From assembly GCA_964035575.1 (NCBI GenBank), contig OZ037898.1, positions 310,001 through 374,000 on the forward strand: a stretch of DNA of 64,000 nucleotides. Direction: 5' to 3'. This DNA is from Rhynchopus sp. YZ270_cl-10 (Eukaryota; Euglenozoa; Diplonemea; Diplonemida; Diplonemidae). Below the pieces are notes generated by a model that was not told the DNA's origin, did not search any database, and saw only the letters and a program-made list of their open reading frames with translations. Below, piece by piece: positions 23,401 to 32,800 of the stretch; positions within the stretch are counted from its first letter, which is position 1; each line of letters begins with the position of its first letter. The position numbers and the translations under genes were made by a program.

Positions 23401-23555
23401 ATTTTCACATTGCTTTCCGGTAATGTTTTGATTGTGCATGCGGCAGGTGGGGGTGGTGAAGGGGACGGTGTAATACCGGTAACACAACACAACCAAGAAG
23501 AACACACCAAAAACAGCAAAATCTGTGAAAAGAAGACCGGAAAAAAACGAGGCAT
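20430..23555 (-). CDS. LRR / IPT / EGF-like single-pass membrane protein
   Basis: A 1041-residue type I surface protein. Residues 1-27 are a signal peptide (LLFLVCSSWLCCVTG), followed by a Pro/Ser stretch and an N-cap like that of plant-type LRR proteins (GWGEGDPCQAKWHGLTC). About twenty LRRs follow (about 95-590), with repeated LSGTIP / FTGTIP cores (NKLSGTIPDRF, NNAFTGTIPATL). Next comes a beta-rich region, then an IPT/TIG-like domain (PPIYEISPRSGRKWGCASI onward, about 795-905) and a Cys-rich EGF/laminin-like segment (CECSSAGVCG, CTCDEGFTEADCSEC, CPTCNAPYGRC, CVCDMWYAGKNC). A transmembrane helix (VVAGVPACVGSLVLFIAY) and a 20-25 residue basic tail close the protein; there is no kinase domain. 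The likely role is cell-surface binding or adhesion, with signalling only through partners. One uninterrupted exon; start ATG at 23555. Confidence 0.87.
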   Translation of the reverse strand: MPRFFPVFFSQILLFLVCSSWLCCVTGITPSPSPPPPAACTIKTLPESNVKMLNALFTSTRGGEWTVNTGWGEGDPCQAKWHGLTCICPGGQATVLMEVSLIDNKLAGTLPEGFFTTGAFTSLQKLDLSMNIISGALPTMSNADLPELHFLYLQQAAGTTVSLVGDISNIFAVSSLRQMDLRNNAQLTGTLPETIGSLVPSLEVIDMAGCGVKGALPESFWDISGLTNVDLSGLGLSGTIGAGVKDMAGMRILLAPDNVLSGVIPPFHESAFSIPPCIIMLNNNNFASFPPQFMNAGVKELSLSNNTLSGTFPAGISGASAITHLYLDNNHLSGSIPPSVCTLRDLVEFQVAFNYLTSLPDCFGKDMPSLQYLEIFNNVLTGTIPMDSLCNLVALRQLQVQNNVYLEGQLKPCVSNWEHLEVLIVDRTMLSGTIPDEVFGMKNLTTLIISQSKFEGTIPDLFGATPKLQAIVIQSSHVGNIVLDPAINGTIPQSIFSLTKLQSLTLQFNKLSGTIPDRFNNAPYLAQIALNNNAFTGTIPATLLTFLASRQPSDMNMTRSVYINNNYLTGTIPNDFMQSQGTSEIVINYNPFSGYIPLDYNGTYSWLNGSGTVFQRDRHITFFAGMRLLPPLPLFVQYMSGVGFGFYPSGVLARSGRDNNLISRDDPSQVIDIEVAYLCDAPDFWGDGGHGIFIKIEPSSSSSSSSIDTDPPATDTYHNVLHPVPQNASFPQSYANLSFSLPLSVLSVLPNGPILFSIWFKGNTMANESDVSGHVDRVQKLSNMNVAGIIYEATPPIYEISPRSGRKWGCASIAVSGANFTDVGDANLLCRYTARGGTVFFSGGSYVNDSSVTCFIPNNDTLAHPLGSVVVAVSLDQGENWSIQDSHEEDLTYTFEDDCELSPQIPSLKDDCLCGMCECSSAGVCGLNVTKHEMMCTCDEGFTEADCSECTALRWGVDCKECPTCNAPYGRCKESKLGDGSCVCDMWYAGKNCGWYYFYWVVAGVPACVGSLVLFIAYKKLRTWYRRSEERKSLLGVQSAG

Positions 23556-25337
23556 AGTGTAAAGAACAAAGTAAAAAAAAAAGGGGGGAAATTAGATACT
23601 TTCTGAAATGAACGGAAAGAACGTTACAAAAGAGAGAAAAAAATTATAAGATGAATGTTTAGTCACCTTTTCAAAGGGGGGGAGCTAGGAGGTATCCTAT
23701 TTTGGTCACCTCCCCCCAAAAAAAAGAAGAAAAAAAATGTGGAAATTTAAAACGCGATATAAGGGAGCCCCCTTCCCCCCCCTTCGCCCAATATCTAGGG
23801 AGTTTTGAAGAGGGGGTGGGAAAGGGGGTGGGATTTGTGTGATATGGAACACCCCTATACCCTGTGAGTGGCTGTGTGGATACTATTGATGGGAGCGAAG
23901 AAGGGGGGAAAATGACACTTTTTTTTGCTTCTTTTTCTGTGTTTAAAAAGGAGGATTTTTTGTATTGGGGATGGGGGCGGGGTTTGTTAGCTGCAACCGG
24001 GTAGGTGGGTGCATTTAAAGGGGGGGGCGTTAGTGGAGATAGGGAGTTAAAAGGTCTAAGGAGTATAGAATTGGCACACACGATTTCGACCTATGTAGTA
24101 GGTTTGGTACAACCATCTTTCGGGGGGGGGTCCCAAAGAAGTGTACTTTTACCTCAAAATCCCGGTTCCGTATTGCAGTACTTCGTATAACTAGTTATGG
24201 TTTTTGTCTTCTTTCGATAAATTGTTGGAGTAGTGTAGTTGCCTCGGTTGTGTTGCCACAGTTGTGCAATCTCCACTGTCCAAAAGTTTCTTTCTTCTTT
24301 TCTTCCGTATGGTTGGTGGGAGTTAGGTGGGGGGGTGTGTGTTTAAATTATCAAAAAAAATATATAACCGAGCAAATCCATTAGTAACATCTGGTTAAAT
24401 GCATGTGGTAAACTACCGCTTTAATTCTGCAGCTTCACTTTTTCTACATACCCCCCCTCCCTAACCAAAAACCCACCTTCCTTTCCCCCCACCCCCTCCC
24501 CCTTCTGGTTCCGCCGTTATTGGAGGCATTTTCCTTCCCCGTGTTGCCCTCACTTTTTTTTTCATCGGAACCAACGGAAAGCGTTTTTGTTTCATTATTT
24601 AGAAGAAGAAAAAAAAAGAGAGAAAAATACTGGATGGGGGGAATGAAGGTAGCTAGCTTCAAACCCCTCCTCTTTGTGTGTTGCCCATATCATGCTGGCG
24701 GTATTAGTTTTGCAAAGTTCCCAACATGCCAAATCGGTTAAAAAGAAACCCTTGAAGAATTGAAGAATAACTGTGTCAGACGCATACACACATCCAAGGA
24801 ATCTGTTCAATAACCTGCGGCAAAAGAAGGAGCGAGCAATACCCAGTGGAGAACGCCCTGTGTACCGCACTACTTATGACCCCTTTACGCCGCCGAGTTT
24901 GATGATTCTGAACAGGGACGGGATGTTGTTCGATTTAATCGCCTCACGACATTCGGTTATCACACGTGATTTTGCCTGTTGGTATTATATTTTTTGATAA
25001 AATTGTTGGATTTAGTGTAGTTGCCTCAGTTGTAGCAATATCCACTTTTTTTTGTTGCGCTTTTATTTTTTAGAAACATCAAGCACTGTCTCCTGACACC
25101 ATTCATCTTTCCATAACCTCCCTCCTTCCTTGACATATACAAAGGTAATATGCAACGCAATATACAGACACATCACTAAATATAGAGGTCGAAACTATGA
25201 GACAGATGGACCGGTTCTCCATAAAATGAAGAGAAAAGGTCGGGCGCTTTATTTTAGGCGTAAATCGGGGCAATAATACTTTCTTTGAAAACTTGGTTGT
25301 ATTAGTGTAGACACCCTAGAGGGTGCTCCACTATACT
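23556..25337. other. Intergenic, homopolymer-rich, H-family repeats
   Basis: No gene seen. A partial tail-repeat relative (GGTGACTAAA on the minus strand) lies near 23650-23675. H-family copies lie at about 24217-24283 (nearly identical to 9936-9998 for 60 bp), 24997-25048 and 25288-25336. ORFs here are G- or K-rich and unconvincing. Confidence 0.5.
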
Positions 25338-25362
25338 ATATGGGTCGATTTCAAAAACCCCC

Positions 25363-26205
25363 CCCCCCCTAGGCATACTGTGCAGGCGAGTAAAAAAAAC
25401 TCGCCTACTCGCCAAAAACTCGCCTAAAACTCGCCCATTTTTGGGGGGCGAGTTTTGGCGAGTTTTTTTTTTTTGGTAGGGATTTTACCTTGGGAAAAGT
25501 GTACACACGAAAATATGAGGGAAATTTGAGTTTTGAAGAGAAAATTTTTTTCGTTCCACTTGAACAAGACCTCTGCAGTTTGCTTTGTAGGCTTCCACAA
25601 CCAGTACCACCAGTCCAGCTGTAGCTTCTGCGGATCCATGAAGCTTGCACAGATGGGTGCGATGTAGTCGTGGGGGAATACCGCCAAGGGGTGGCCTGCA
25701 GGGTTGCCATTTACCGGCATGGCGAGGACATTGTTGTATAGCGAGTGTAGCCCCGGCTCATGTCTTCGTCATCCTCCGGATTGTAGCACGTCTTGTCCCC
25801 CGGGATCTATGGCACGCTTGGATCTTCCCCTGGAGCAAATGTTTACATACATGCCTGTCAGCCACTGCCGTGACATGGTTGCCTTTAGACGTACAAGTGA
25901 CACAATTTCAATTTTTTTGTGTGTTTTCGAGTGGCATGTTGTCATCAGTCACCCCCGCCCTCTATTTTCACATCCTGGTGCACATTTTCACCCCCAAGGT
26001 GCGTATGTGCACCAGGATTTGCACCCAAATGTGGGCGAGTTTAGGCGAGTTTAGGCGAGTTTTGGCGAGTTTTTGGCGAGTTTTGGCGAGTAATAGGCGA
26101 GTAATGGGCGAGTAGGGCGAGTTTTTGGCGAGTTTTTCCTGAAAATCAGGAAAACGAAAAACTCGCCTAAAAACGGCTCGCCTGCACAGTATGCCTAGGG
26201 GGGGG
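25363..26205. mobile_element. GGCGAG-repeat element, 28-bp inverted ends
   Basis: Left end C-run then CTAGGCATACTGTGCAGGCG; right end is the inverse (CGCCTGCACAGTATGCCTAG then a G-run). Both subterminal zones are packed with GGCGAGTTTT in one orientation and its inverse in the other, the pattern of transposase-binding arrays. The middle (about 25550-25900) has more even composition and a minus-strand frame with NPAGHPLAVFPHDYIAPIC, perhaps transposase remains, not recognised. Target duplication is obscured by C/G runs. Confidence 0.7.
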
Positions 26206-26378
26206 TCACAAGGGGAGGACAATGCATTTTTTCAGGGTTTTTGAATTCTACGCGCAGCGCAGTGTCCGACCCCACAAGTCACTACCCAAGACCCCCCGGA
26301 AAACGTCCTGGAGGCCCGAAAATACCAAAAATAGTGACCGGAAGTGACCAGAAAATCAAAATTCCGAAAAAAAAAGGG

Positions 26379-27409
26379 GTCTTGGGACAGGGTCTGTACC
26401 TTGCATATTCCTATTTTTTAGCACATAAACGAGATATGGCCATGGCAACAGCCCATGACTCATATTTTAGGAAGTAAAGGATACATCTTGCCTAATGTCA
26501 TCTAATTGCGTTTGAATACAGCCAAAACAAGACAAGACGGTCACCTGGCATCTGTATTTTGTGGGTCATAGTGACCAATGTATACACGCGCTTAGGTACC
26601 CACACCATTAATAGGCCAGGGAGTGATCAATTTAGGGAGGAAAATTAGTCAGGTGTAAATTATCGAGCAGATCTGCCGTCACTGCCTCACCCGGTCCCTC
26701 AGGGTACCTTCCTTTTAAAAGAATCACCTCGTATGACTTTCCAGATATTGCAATGCCCAATTCCTCCCCTTGGTTTTGCAGTTCAGTCTGCAATAGCCGT
26801 GTACTAGCCACGTATATGGATATCTAGTCGTAGACTCGACTAAAGCACCGCCCCGCATCTGCCTCGTCTTCTTTATCTTCTTCAGACCCCACACTCAGAT
26901 TACTGTGGGAGGAAAGAGATATCCCTCCTGAAGACGGACAGGCGCGCCACAAAATATAGCGGCAAGAGCGGGGCGTCCTCAAAGCTCACAGGGACAAGGA
27001 ACGCCGTATTGGGAACTTAGGCACACTGCTCCAATGTGGCAAGGCCAGACTGCTTGACGACAAGCAATACGCAATGACCCGCGAGGAGGATGCGTGGGAG
27101 GCCAATGCCACACACGTCACTTTCCTCCCCTTTTCGCGTGTTTTCTTAAACCCAATCTCCCCAGGGCTGACAGAATCGCCTCTGAGGACACCTTCAGCAG
27201 GCCCATTCCACAGTGGATACGGCGCTTTGCCTTTACTGCCATTCCACTGCGCCTACACAAGGATTTTAGACCGGACTTGGCGTAGAACTGCCAATCCAGT
27301 GTCCCCGGTACTTTTTCCGCCCTCTCAATGCGTTCCAACGGTGTTTTTAATGGGTTTTGATTGCACCCCGATTTGCAAGGTGCCAAAGTACAAACCCTGT
27401 CCCAGGCCG
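26379..27409. mobile_element. Probable degenerate transposon, TGGGACAGGGT ends
   Basis: Imperfect inverted ends of about 25 bp: TCTTGGGACAGGGTCTGTAC on the left, GCCTGGGACAGGGTTTGTAC as the inverse of the right. The interior (26640-27340) has balanced composition and codon-like stretches on both strands, suggesting a decayed coding region, but no family was recognised. Confidence 0.45.
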
Positions 27410-27601
27410 TTTTTTTTTTTTTGAAAATTTCGAATTAGACCCCCACAAGTGCTCAGAAGTGTCCAAAACCAGGCGGAATTGAATTGTAGGTCACCTGGGG
27501 ACCATATTTTCTGGTTTTTCAGGGTGATGTCCATTTTTTTCTCAAAAAAAAAATTTTTTTGGTCGGTGTCCTCACTTTTAACATGGGATGTGACCCCCCC
27601 T

Positions 27602-28170
27602 ACCCCCCCCCCCAAAAGTTATTTTTTGTCTTTTTCATGATATAGGCAGTTTTTTTGCAGTCTGAGGTCCGGAACCGCCCCAAAAACGATTTTCTGGGAG
27701 GTTTTGGGAGGTTTTGGGGCGAAATGGACCTTTTTTGACCATTTTTATGGTATTTTTAGGCTGTTTTTGGCCCTTCTTCTTACACAGCCTATTGGGGGTC
27801 AAAATAGCTATTTTTGACCAAAAAACACAATTTATTTGACGCCAGGAGGCCTCCGTTGGCCCAAATATATCCCAAAAATGGGCTGTGAGCCCAATCCGAC
27901 CTGTTTTGGGCACATTTGGCACTTTTCTTGGTGCTTATTTGATGTTTTTTGGTCAAAAATAGCTATTTTGACCCCCAATAGGCTGTGTAAGAAGAAGGGC
28001 CAAAAACAGCCTAAAAATACCATAAAAATGGTCAAAAAAGGTCCATTTCGCCCCAAAACCTCCCAAAACCTCCCAGAAAATCGTTTTTGGGGCGGTTCCG
28101 GACCTCAGACTGCAAAAAAACTGCCTATATCATGAAAAAGACAAAAAAGAACTTTTGGGGGGGGGGGGGG
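27602..28170. repeat. Long inverted repeat (226-bp arms, 115-bp spacer)
   Basis: 27602-27827 and 27943-28170 are near-perfect inverse copies, so both strands encode the same short peptide tail (…GSGPQTAKKLPIS). The RNA or single strand would fold into a ~225-bp hairpin. The spacer and inner arm resemble 52680-52800 (AAAACAGGT[C/T]GGA, then a TTTTGGG[A/G]TATATTTG segment), so a diverged relative exists in the distal region. Confidence 0.9.
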
Positions 28171-28220
28171 TTTTTTGAAATCGACCCATATCTTTTTTTT
28201 TTGTGCGATGTGGTTTCAAC

Positions 28221-29402
28221 CAGGGTCCTAGCTTGGTTTTGAAAAAAAATGCCAAATCTGGGTCAGAATTTTTTCTTTGGGTCAGCAGAGGTTTTGGGCC
28301 TTGGGGGGCTTGTCTTGGCTTTTTTGGGTTTTCCGAGCTCTACCCTCACTGTGGTGGGGTCATTTCAGAAAAATGGACAAGTTCTTGACTGATACAAATT
28401 TTGGTCACTACGACTAGTGAGTTGCTCACAACGTTAAGTGGAACGCTACTTTTACCATAAAAATCACTCCCCGTTCATAGATCACCCAACACAAAATATA
28501 TAAAATGGCGCCGCAGGCGAAAAAAATTAGGGTACGGTGTAAAAATGTAGCTTTTTACACCACAGAGTCACTCTACGAACCCTTTTTTGCGGAGCAAAAA
28601 AGGAAAAATGGCGCCGCAGGCAAAAAAAATTGGGCCCAGCCCTGGACGGTGCCGGATTTTTTTGTCGATATTTTTTTCTTACCCCAGAAAAGGTGGTGGG
28701 CCCCCCAAAGAGGGAAAAAAATCAGAATTTCCCAATTTCCAAATTAATTAATTCCCTTTTTTTTTTTTTTTTCGTGGGTCGCGACCAGGGGACATTGGTA
28801 GTTTGAGATTTTGAAAAAAAAGCCGGTGTGAGCCAAAAAAGCCGGTGTGAGGCAATTTTTTTTTCCCCACGCATTTTTGGCAGAGACCTCCACAACTCTT
28901 TCCCCTCCGCGCCCTTGTCTAACCATATGGCATCAAAACTTTTCTGGCGAAGCCACGGTACGCAACATTTCAAAAATTGTGACATAAAATCGCACGCTTT
29001 TATAGCCAAACTATGGTAAAGGTAGCTGTGACTATGGCCTAGGGTAGAGCTGTGGGCTACCGCTCGTCATTTTTAGCTGCGCCGCAGGCGCACGGTACGC
29101 TACTTTTTTATGAGAGTTGCAAACATCTATTTCTTTTGATTGAACGGACCGATTGGTCTTTGTGGTGGGGTCACATGCACATAAGAAACCGCTACAGATG
29201 TGGTTGTAGCCTTGTATGAGGAGATAAAATTCAGAAAAAAATTCAAAAATCTGCCTTTTTCTTTTTTTTTTTTTTTTCTCAAAATCCCACACCGGCTTAG
29301 CCGGTGTGGCCACACCGGCACACCGGCATACTAATGTCCCCTGGTCGCGACCCAGGCACTTGGGTCAGCTTGACCCACTGACCCAGGCAAGCTAGGACTC
29401 TG
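28221..29402. mobile_element. hAT-type element abutting the BBS2 stop codon (1.2 kb)
   Basis: Ends CAGGGTCCTAGCTTG and, as inverse of the right, CAGAGTCCTAGCTTG. The 8-bp duplication GTTTCAAC is exact (28213-28220 and 29403-29410). The right duplication touches the proposed BBS2 stop (29411-29413), so the insertion displaced the native 3' UTR by 1.2 kb. It contains the GTGGTGGGGTCA core and GGCGCCGCAGGC motifs shared with 35468-36352, and a nested element at 28786-29343. Confidence 0.9.
28786..29343. mobile_element. Nested hAT-type element, CAGGGGACATT ends (558 bp)
   Basis: Ends CAGGGGACATTGGTA and the inverse of TACTAATGTCCCCTG. The flanking 8 bp GTCGCGAC, itself a palindrome, are identical (28778-28785 and 29344-29351). 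Subterminal GCCGGTGTG repeats occur near both ends. A GCGCCGCAGGCGCACGGTAC motif lies at 29079-29098. Non-coding. Confidence 0.88.
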
Positions 29403-29410
29403 GTTTCAAC

Positions 29411-32400
29411 TTACCCAAAAAGTAGATCCAATTGTTTAATCGTGCTCTGTCTGTCAATTTTTTAGACATTGGGACAAAGAAAACGACAACATACCTGCCC
29501 CATTCTCAGACGCGCTGCCTTTTGTATCATAGAGTTGACTTCACGAAGTGCGGTAAGCAGCTCGGTGTGGTTGTTCGCACGCTTGATGTATTCACCGATG
29601 AGCTGTGAGTTGAGTTCGTGCAGCTTGTTGTAGTGCTGGCGCATGAGACCCATCTCTGATAGGATACGTGCGTCCTCCGCGCGAATCACAAGGGCCTTCA
29701 CGATTTGTGAGGAGTCTGCCATCTCCATCGTCAGACGTATGCGCACTGCGTTGTATCCATCCACCTTCATGAGCACTTTGTTAAAGTCCTCCAGCTCAGA
29801 GGTAAAGTCTGCCGTGCTCTTAAGCTCCTTTATCTCAAGGTTGGACGACAGGTCCTGTACAATGTCCCCTGCAAGCTCGATGCTGTTGGTCCGTATCTCC
29901 ATCCGCCCCCCATTCTCAGTCGACATATCAATCGTCAAAATGTTCTGATTCCGCAATGAAATGAACTTCGCGCTAAAGGTCGTCTGGCTCCCGCCATAAG
30001 AAAAGTTGAAGCTCTCCTGTGCCCAGATCGCAACGCGGTTAACCCGCTCGGACAATACAAAGCTGACCAAACCTTCGGGAAGCTTCTTCGGCTGATCTTT
30101 GATCGGCACGTACATCGCGAACTTTGGAAGTCGGTACTCCATTTCAAACACATGAAACAAATTTCCCTGTTAAAAAAAAGCGAAATAATAATGCAAAAAA
30201 AAGGGTAAAAAGTCTACACATCTTTTCCATAAGGGTTATCGAGGGTGTTCACGCTCCTTTTTCCTTCTTTTCTTGTCACAGCGGTGAATATCATTTCTCT
30301 ATTTTACTATCATTGCGGTTGCACAGGAGAGTTGCCCCTTCAAGTAAATAAACCCCCCCCCCACGAATATTATTTACCTCCACTTATTATTTACTTCACG
30401 GGTATTATTTACTCTCCCACTTATTATTTACTAATTTCTAACGTAAAAAACAGTTTTAATAAATTAAACCCGTTTATTATTTACTCTCCCGTTTATTATT
30501 TACTCCCAATTTAGTAAATAATATCCGGAGGGGGGGTTTAGAAAGGTTTGTAAAGATGGCCTCTTATGTACATAGTTGCCGAAAAATCTCTCATGTAAAA
30601 CACACATATGAAGGATGGTTGGCAGCTTTGACACTTTGCCGAGGGGGGAGAGGAAAGGGTAGGGTGAGGCGGGAGCTTTGATGTCATACCATATTGTTTC
30701 CGACCACAGCTTTTATGTAGAGCATCGTGCCAATGTCTTTTTCGGGTGCAAAGAAAATCGACATTTGGTTTGAGCAGGTGTCGGGTGCTGCGTAGGTGAC
30801 CAGGCTCTCCTGTGTTTTTTGATAAATTAATGATAATGGAATTAGAACCACAAAGAGGCAACTTCAAAGAGGCAAAGAGGAACTTAAAATACAAATATGC
30901 CTCTTACACACAACAACAAGGTGGCAAGATGAGTCAGAGACCCACGCCTTACTGAACCACATTGTTTTGGACTGTTGTTATGAGCTTCAGAGCACCAAGT
31001 GGTCTTCAAAAGATTACTTCTGTACAAAGCCTCGTCAGCTACCTTCGATGCAGAAGGAGTGGCAAATAAAAAGTGAAGCAAAAACAAAAAAAAAAAAAAA
31101 AATGTGAGAAGTGAAATAGGTGCACGGTGAAGGAAACGACTTTGACTTTGTGGTTTTACTTATGGTTTCACCGTTAGCTTACAATGGTGAAACTATAATC
31201 AAAACCACATTTACTTCATTGTCGTGCAGAAGGGGGTGAGAGGGGGGGAATGCAAGTTGTAATGATCCATACCTCACTCCCAAACAGAAACTCTGCAGTG
31301 ATGATGGACATCTTGATGTGTGTGTTCGGGCTTGACGACTTCAACACCAACTCGACGCAGTTCTTCGCCTTGCAGGGTTTGAGCGTTGCTGTGACAGAGG
31401 TGTTCTCCGGGATGAGCCCGCCGTCTCTTTCACCTTTCTTTTGTTTGTCAAGGTTTTCCTCGAAGACTTTCAGTTCTGTTGAGATGTTTTGTTTGACTTG
31501 AACGAGACTTCGGAGTTGTTCCTGGAGTTGTGCGTCCATTTCGGTTGTATCTTCTTCTACCTTTTCAAAGGGGACATAGCCACGGATAGTTCCTTCATAT
31601 GCACAGGCCACTAAGGAAGGCCTGCCATCCATACGGTAGTCTGCCACAACAATCGCAGACACAGACGACGGCAGTGCGTCCTTGAACACCGCCTCCCCGG
31701 TGCGGTCGTGGCGGCCCTCAACCTTTCCATTGTCCCAGCCACTGATCAGCTCTGGAATGCCGTCCGCATCAAGGTCATGCGCACTCAAGCTGGTCACCTT
31801 GTGTTTTGATTTGAATCGCCAGGCGCGGGTGTGTTTATCGTATACACCTATCGTACCGTTTGCCAGCCCATATCCATAACGACTGCCTTGAACCGGTTGT
31901 AATGCAATGAGCTTATCGGTTTCAGTGGTTTCTGTGACAACCTCTTCGTTTTTGAAGACGCGTATTTCGTAGTCTTCTGAGCCGACGAGAAGTTCGTTTT
32001 GTCCGTTCGCTGTGATGTCTTGCAGGGCTAGGGCCGTTACGTTGTCTCCGGTGACGGTCCAGAACAGTTCGGCACCTTCTGCATCGAAGCCTTGGATGGA
32101 GCAGTTCCCCCCGACCACCGCTAGGGGCGATTCTATGCTCCCGACCTTCCCAAAGGTCATGGTGTTGATGCCGTCCTGCACTTCTTTGTAGAATAGATCG
32201 CTGTTCTGTTCTACGTTGTAGGCAAGAAGGTTGGTTTGCGTGCCTACCATAAGCGTGTCGATGCCTTTGTCCTTATTGAACAGTCCTGCCTTCAAGGCGG
32301 TCACCTGTCTGTTGATGTTCAGGAATTTTGCAGCAGAATCGGTAACAGGTTTTGTACTGTCCATAGCTTTTCTTGGATCATAGGCGTTTGTGTCCCGTTC

Positions 32401-32547
32401 GTGTGGTGTGTGCACCAAAACCTTCCCCCCAGCGGTAGCGCAGGTTAACGCAGGAGTCTTCCCATCATAACATCCAACATCAGCCTGGCCTTTCAAAATT
32501 ACATTCCCTAAATGAACCTCAAAGGCAGGGTTGGCTTTGCGAGCCAT
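29411..32547 (-). CDS. BBS2: BBSome subunit BBS2 (4 exons)
   Basis: BBS2 is a core subunit of the BBSome, the coat complex that moves membrane proteins in cilia. Exons: 32547-31273, 30809-30690, 30166-29495 and 29446-29411, all joined in phase 0, giving about 700 residues (human 721). Introns start GTATGG, GTATGA and GTATGT and end in AG. Family hallmarks: GCYDGKTPALTCAT, MVGTQTNLLAYNVEQNSDLF, VVGGNCSIQGFDAEG, FWTVTGDNVTALAL, ELLVGSEDYEIRVF, ISGWDNGKVE and DYRMDGRPSL (N-terminal propeller), then a coiled coil. Exon 2 supplies MSIFFAPEKDIGT; exon 3 has LFHVFEMEYRLPKFAMYV, IELAGDIVQDL and the C-terminal helices (EDARILSEMGLM, NNHTELLTALREVN). The last exon is least certain: STIKQLDLLFG then TAA, and a GTAAGT at that stop could instead be a donor. 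The start (MARKANPAFEVHL) suits the family better than the ATG-less upstream frame. Confidence 0.93.
30351..30538. mobile_element. TA-flanked MITE in BBS2 intron 2
   Basis: Left end AACCCCCCCC, right end GGGGGGTT, flanked by TA on both sides (30349-30350 and 30539-30540). The inner ends mirror each other around ATATTATTTAC. The body is a run of TTATTATTTACTC-type repeats. The TA duplication suggests a Tc1/mariner-type (Stowaway-like) element. Wholly within the intron. Confidence 0.6.
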
Positions 32548-32800
32548 GTGTAGGAAAAAGAAAAAAAATGTAAACAAATTTGTTAAAGGGAAAGAGGGAA
32601 AAAAAGGGGGGAATGTGTACTGTGTGAAGTGGAGTGTGGTTTCAAGGATTATTTCTAAAATTATATTTGGGTTTGTTTTTTGATCTTTTTTTTGTATTGT
32701 CGTTATCGTATGTATCTACCAAACACATTAAAAAAAAATCTCGATTCTGCGCAAATTAACACAGCTTTGTCCCCCCTCCCTACCCACATATCTCAAAACC

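Larger units (their letters stand above)
25338..28191. mobile_element. Composite inverted-repeat element (2.85 kb)
   Basis: The ends are inverted copies: ATATGGGTCGATTTCAAAAA followed by a C-run at 25338, and its inverse closing at 28191. Inside are three further inverted-repeat structures: 25363-26205, 26379-27409 and 27602-28170. No clear target duplication was found, so the superfamily is not assigned. It ends 30 bp before the hAT-type element downstream of BBS2. It could be one transposon carrying later insertions or a foldback cluster. Confidence 0.6.

Noticed and set aside
29411-29420. GTAAGT at the end of BBS2 as an intron donor
   Set aside because: The other four supported donors are GTATG, and the stop codon reading gives a C-terminus of about the right length; kept only as an alternative.
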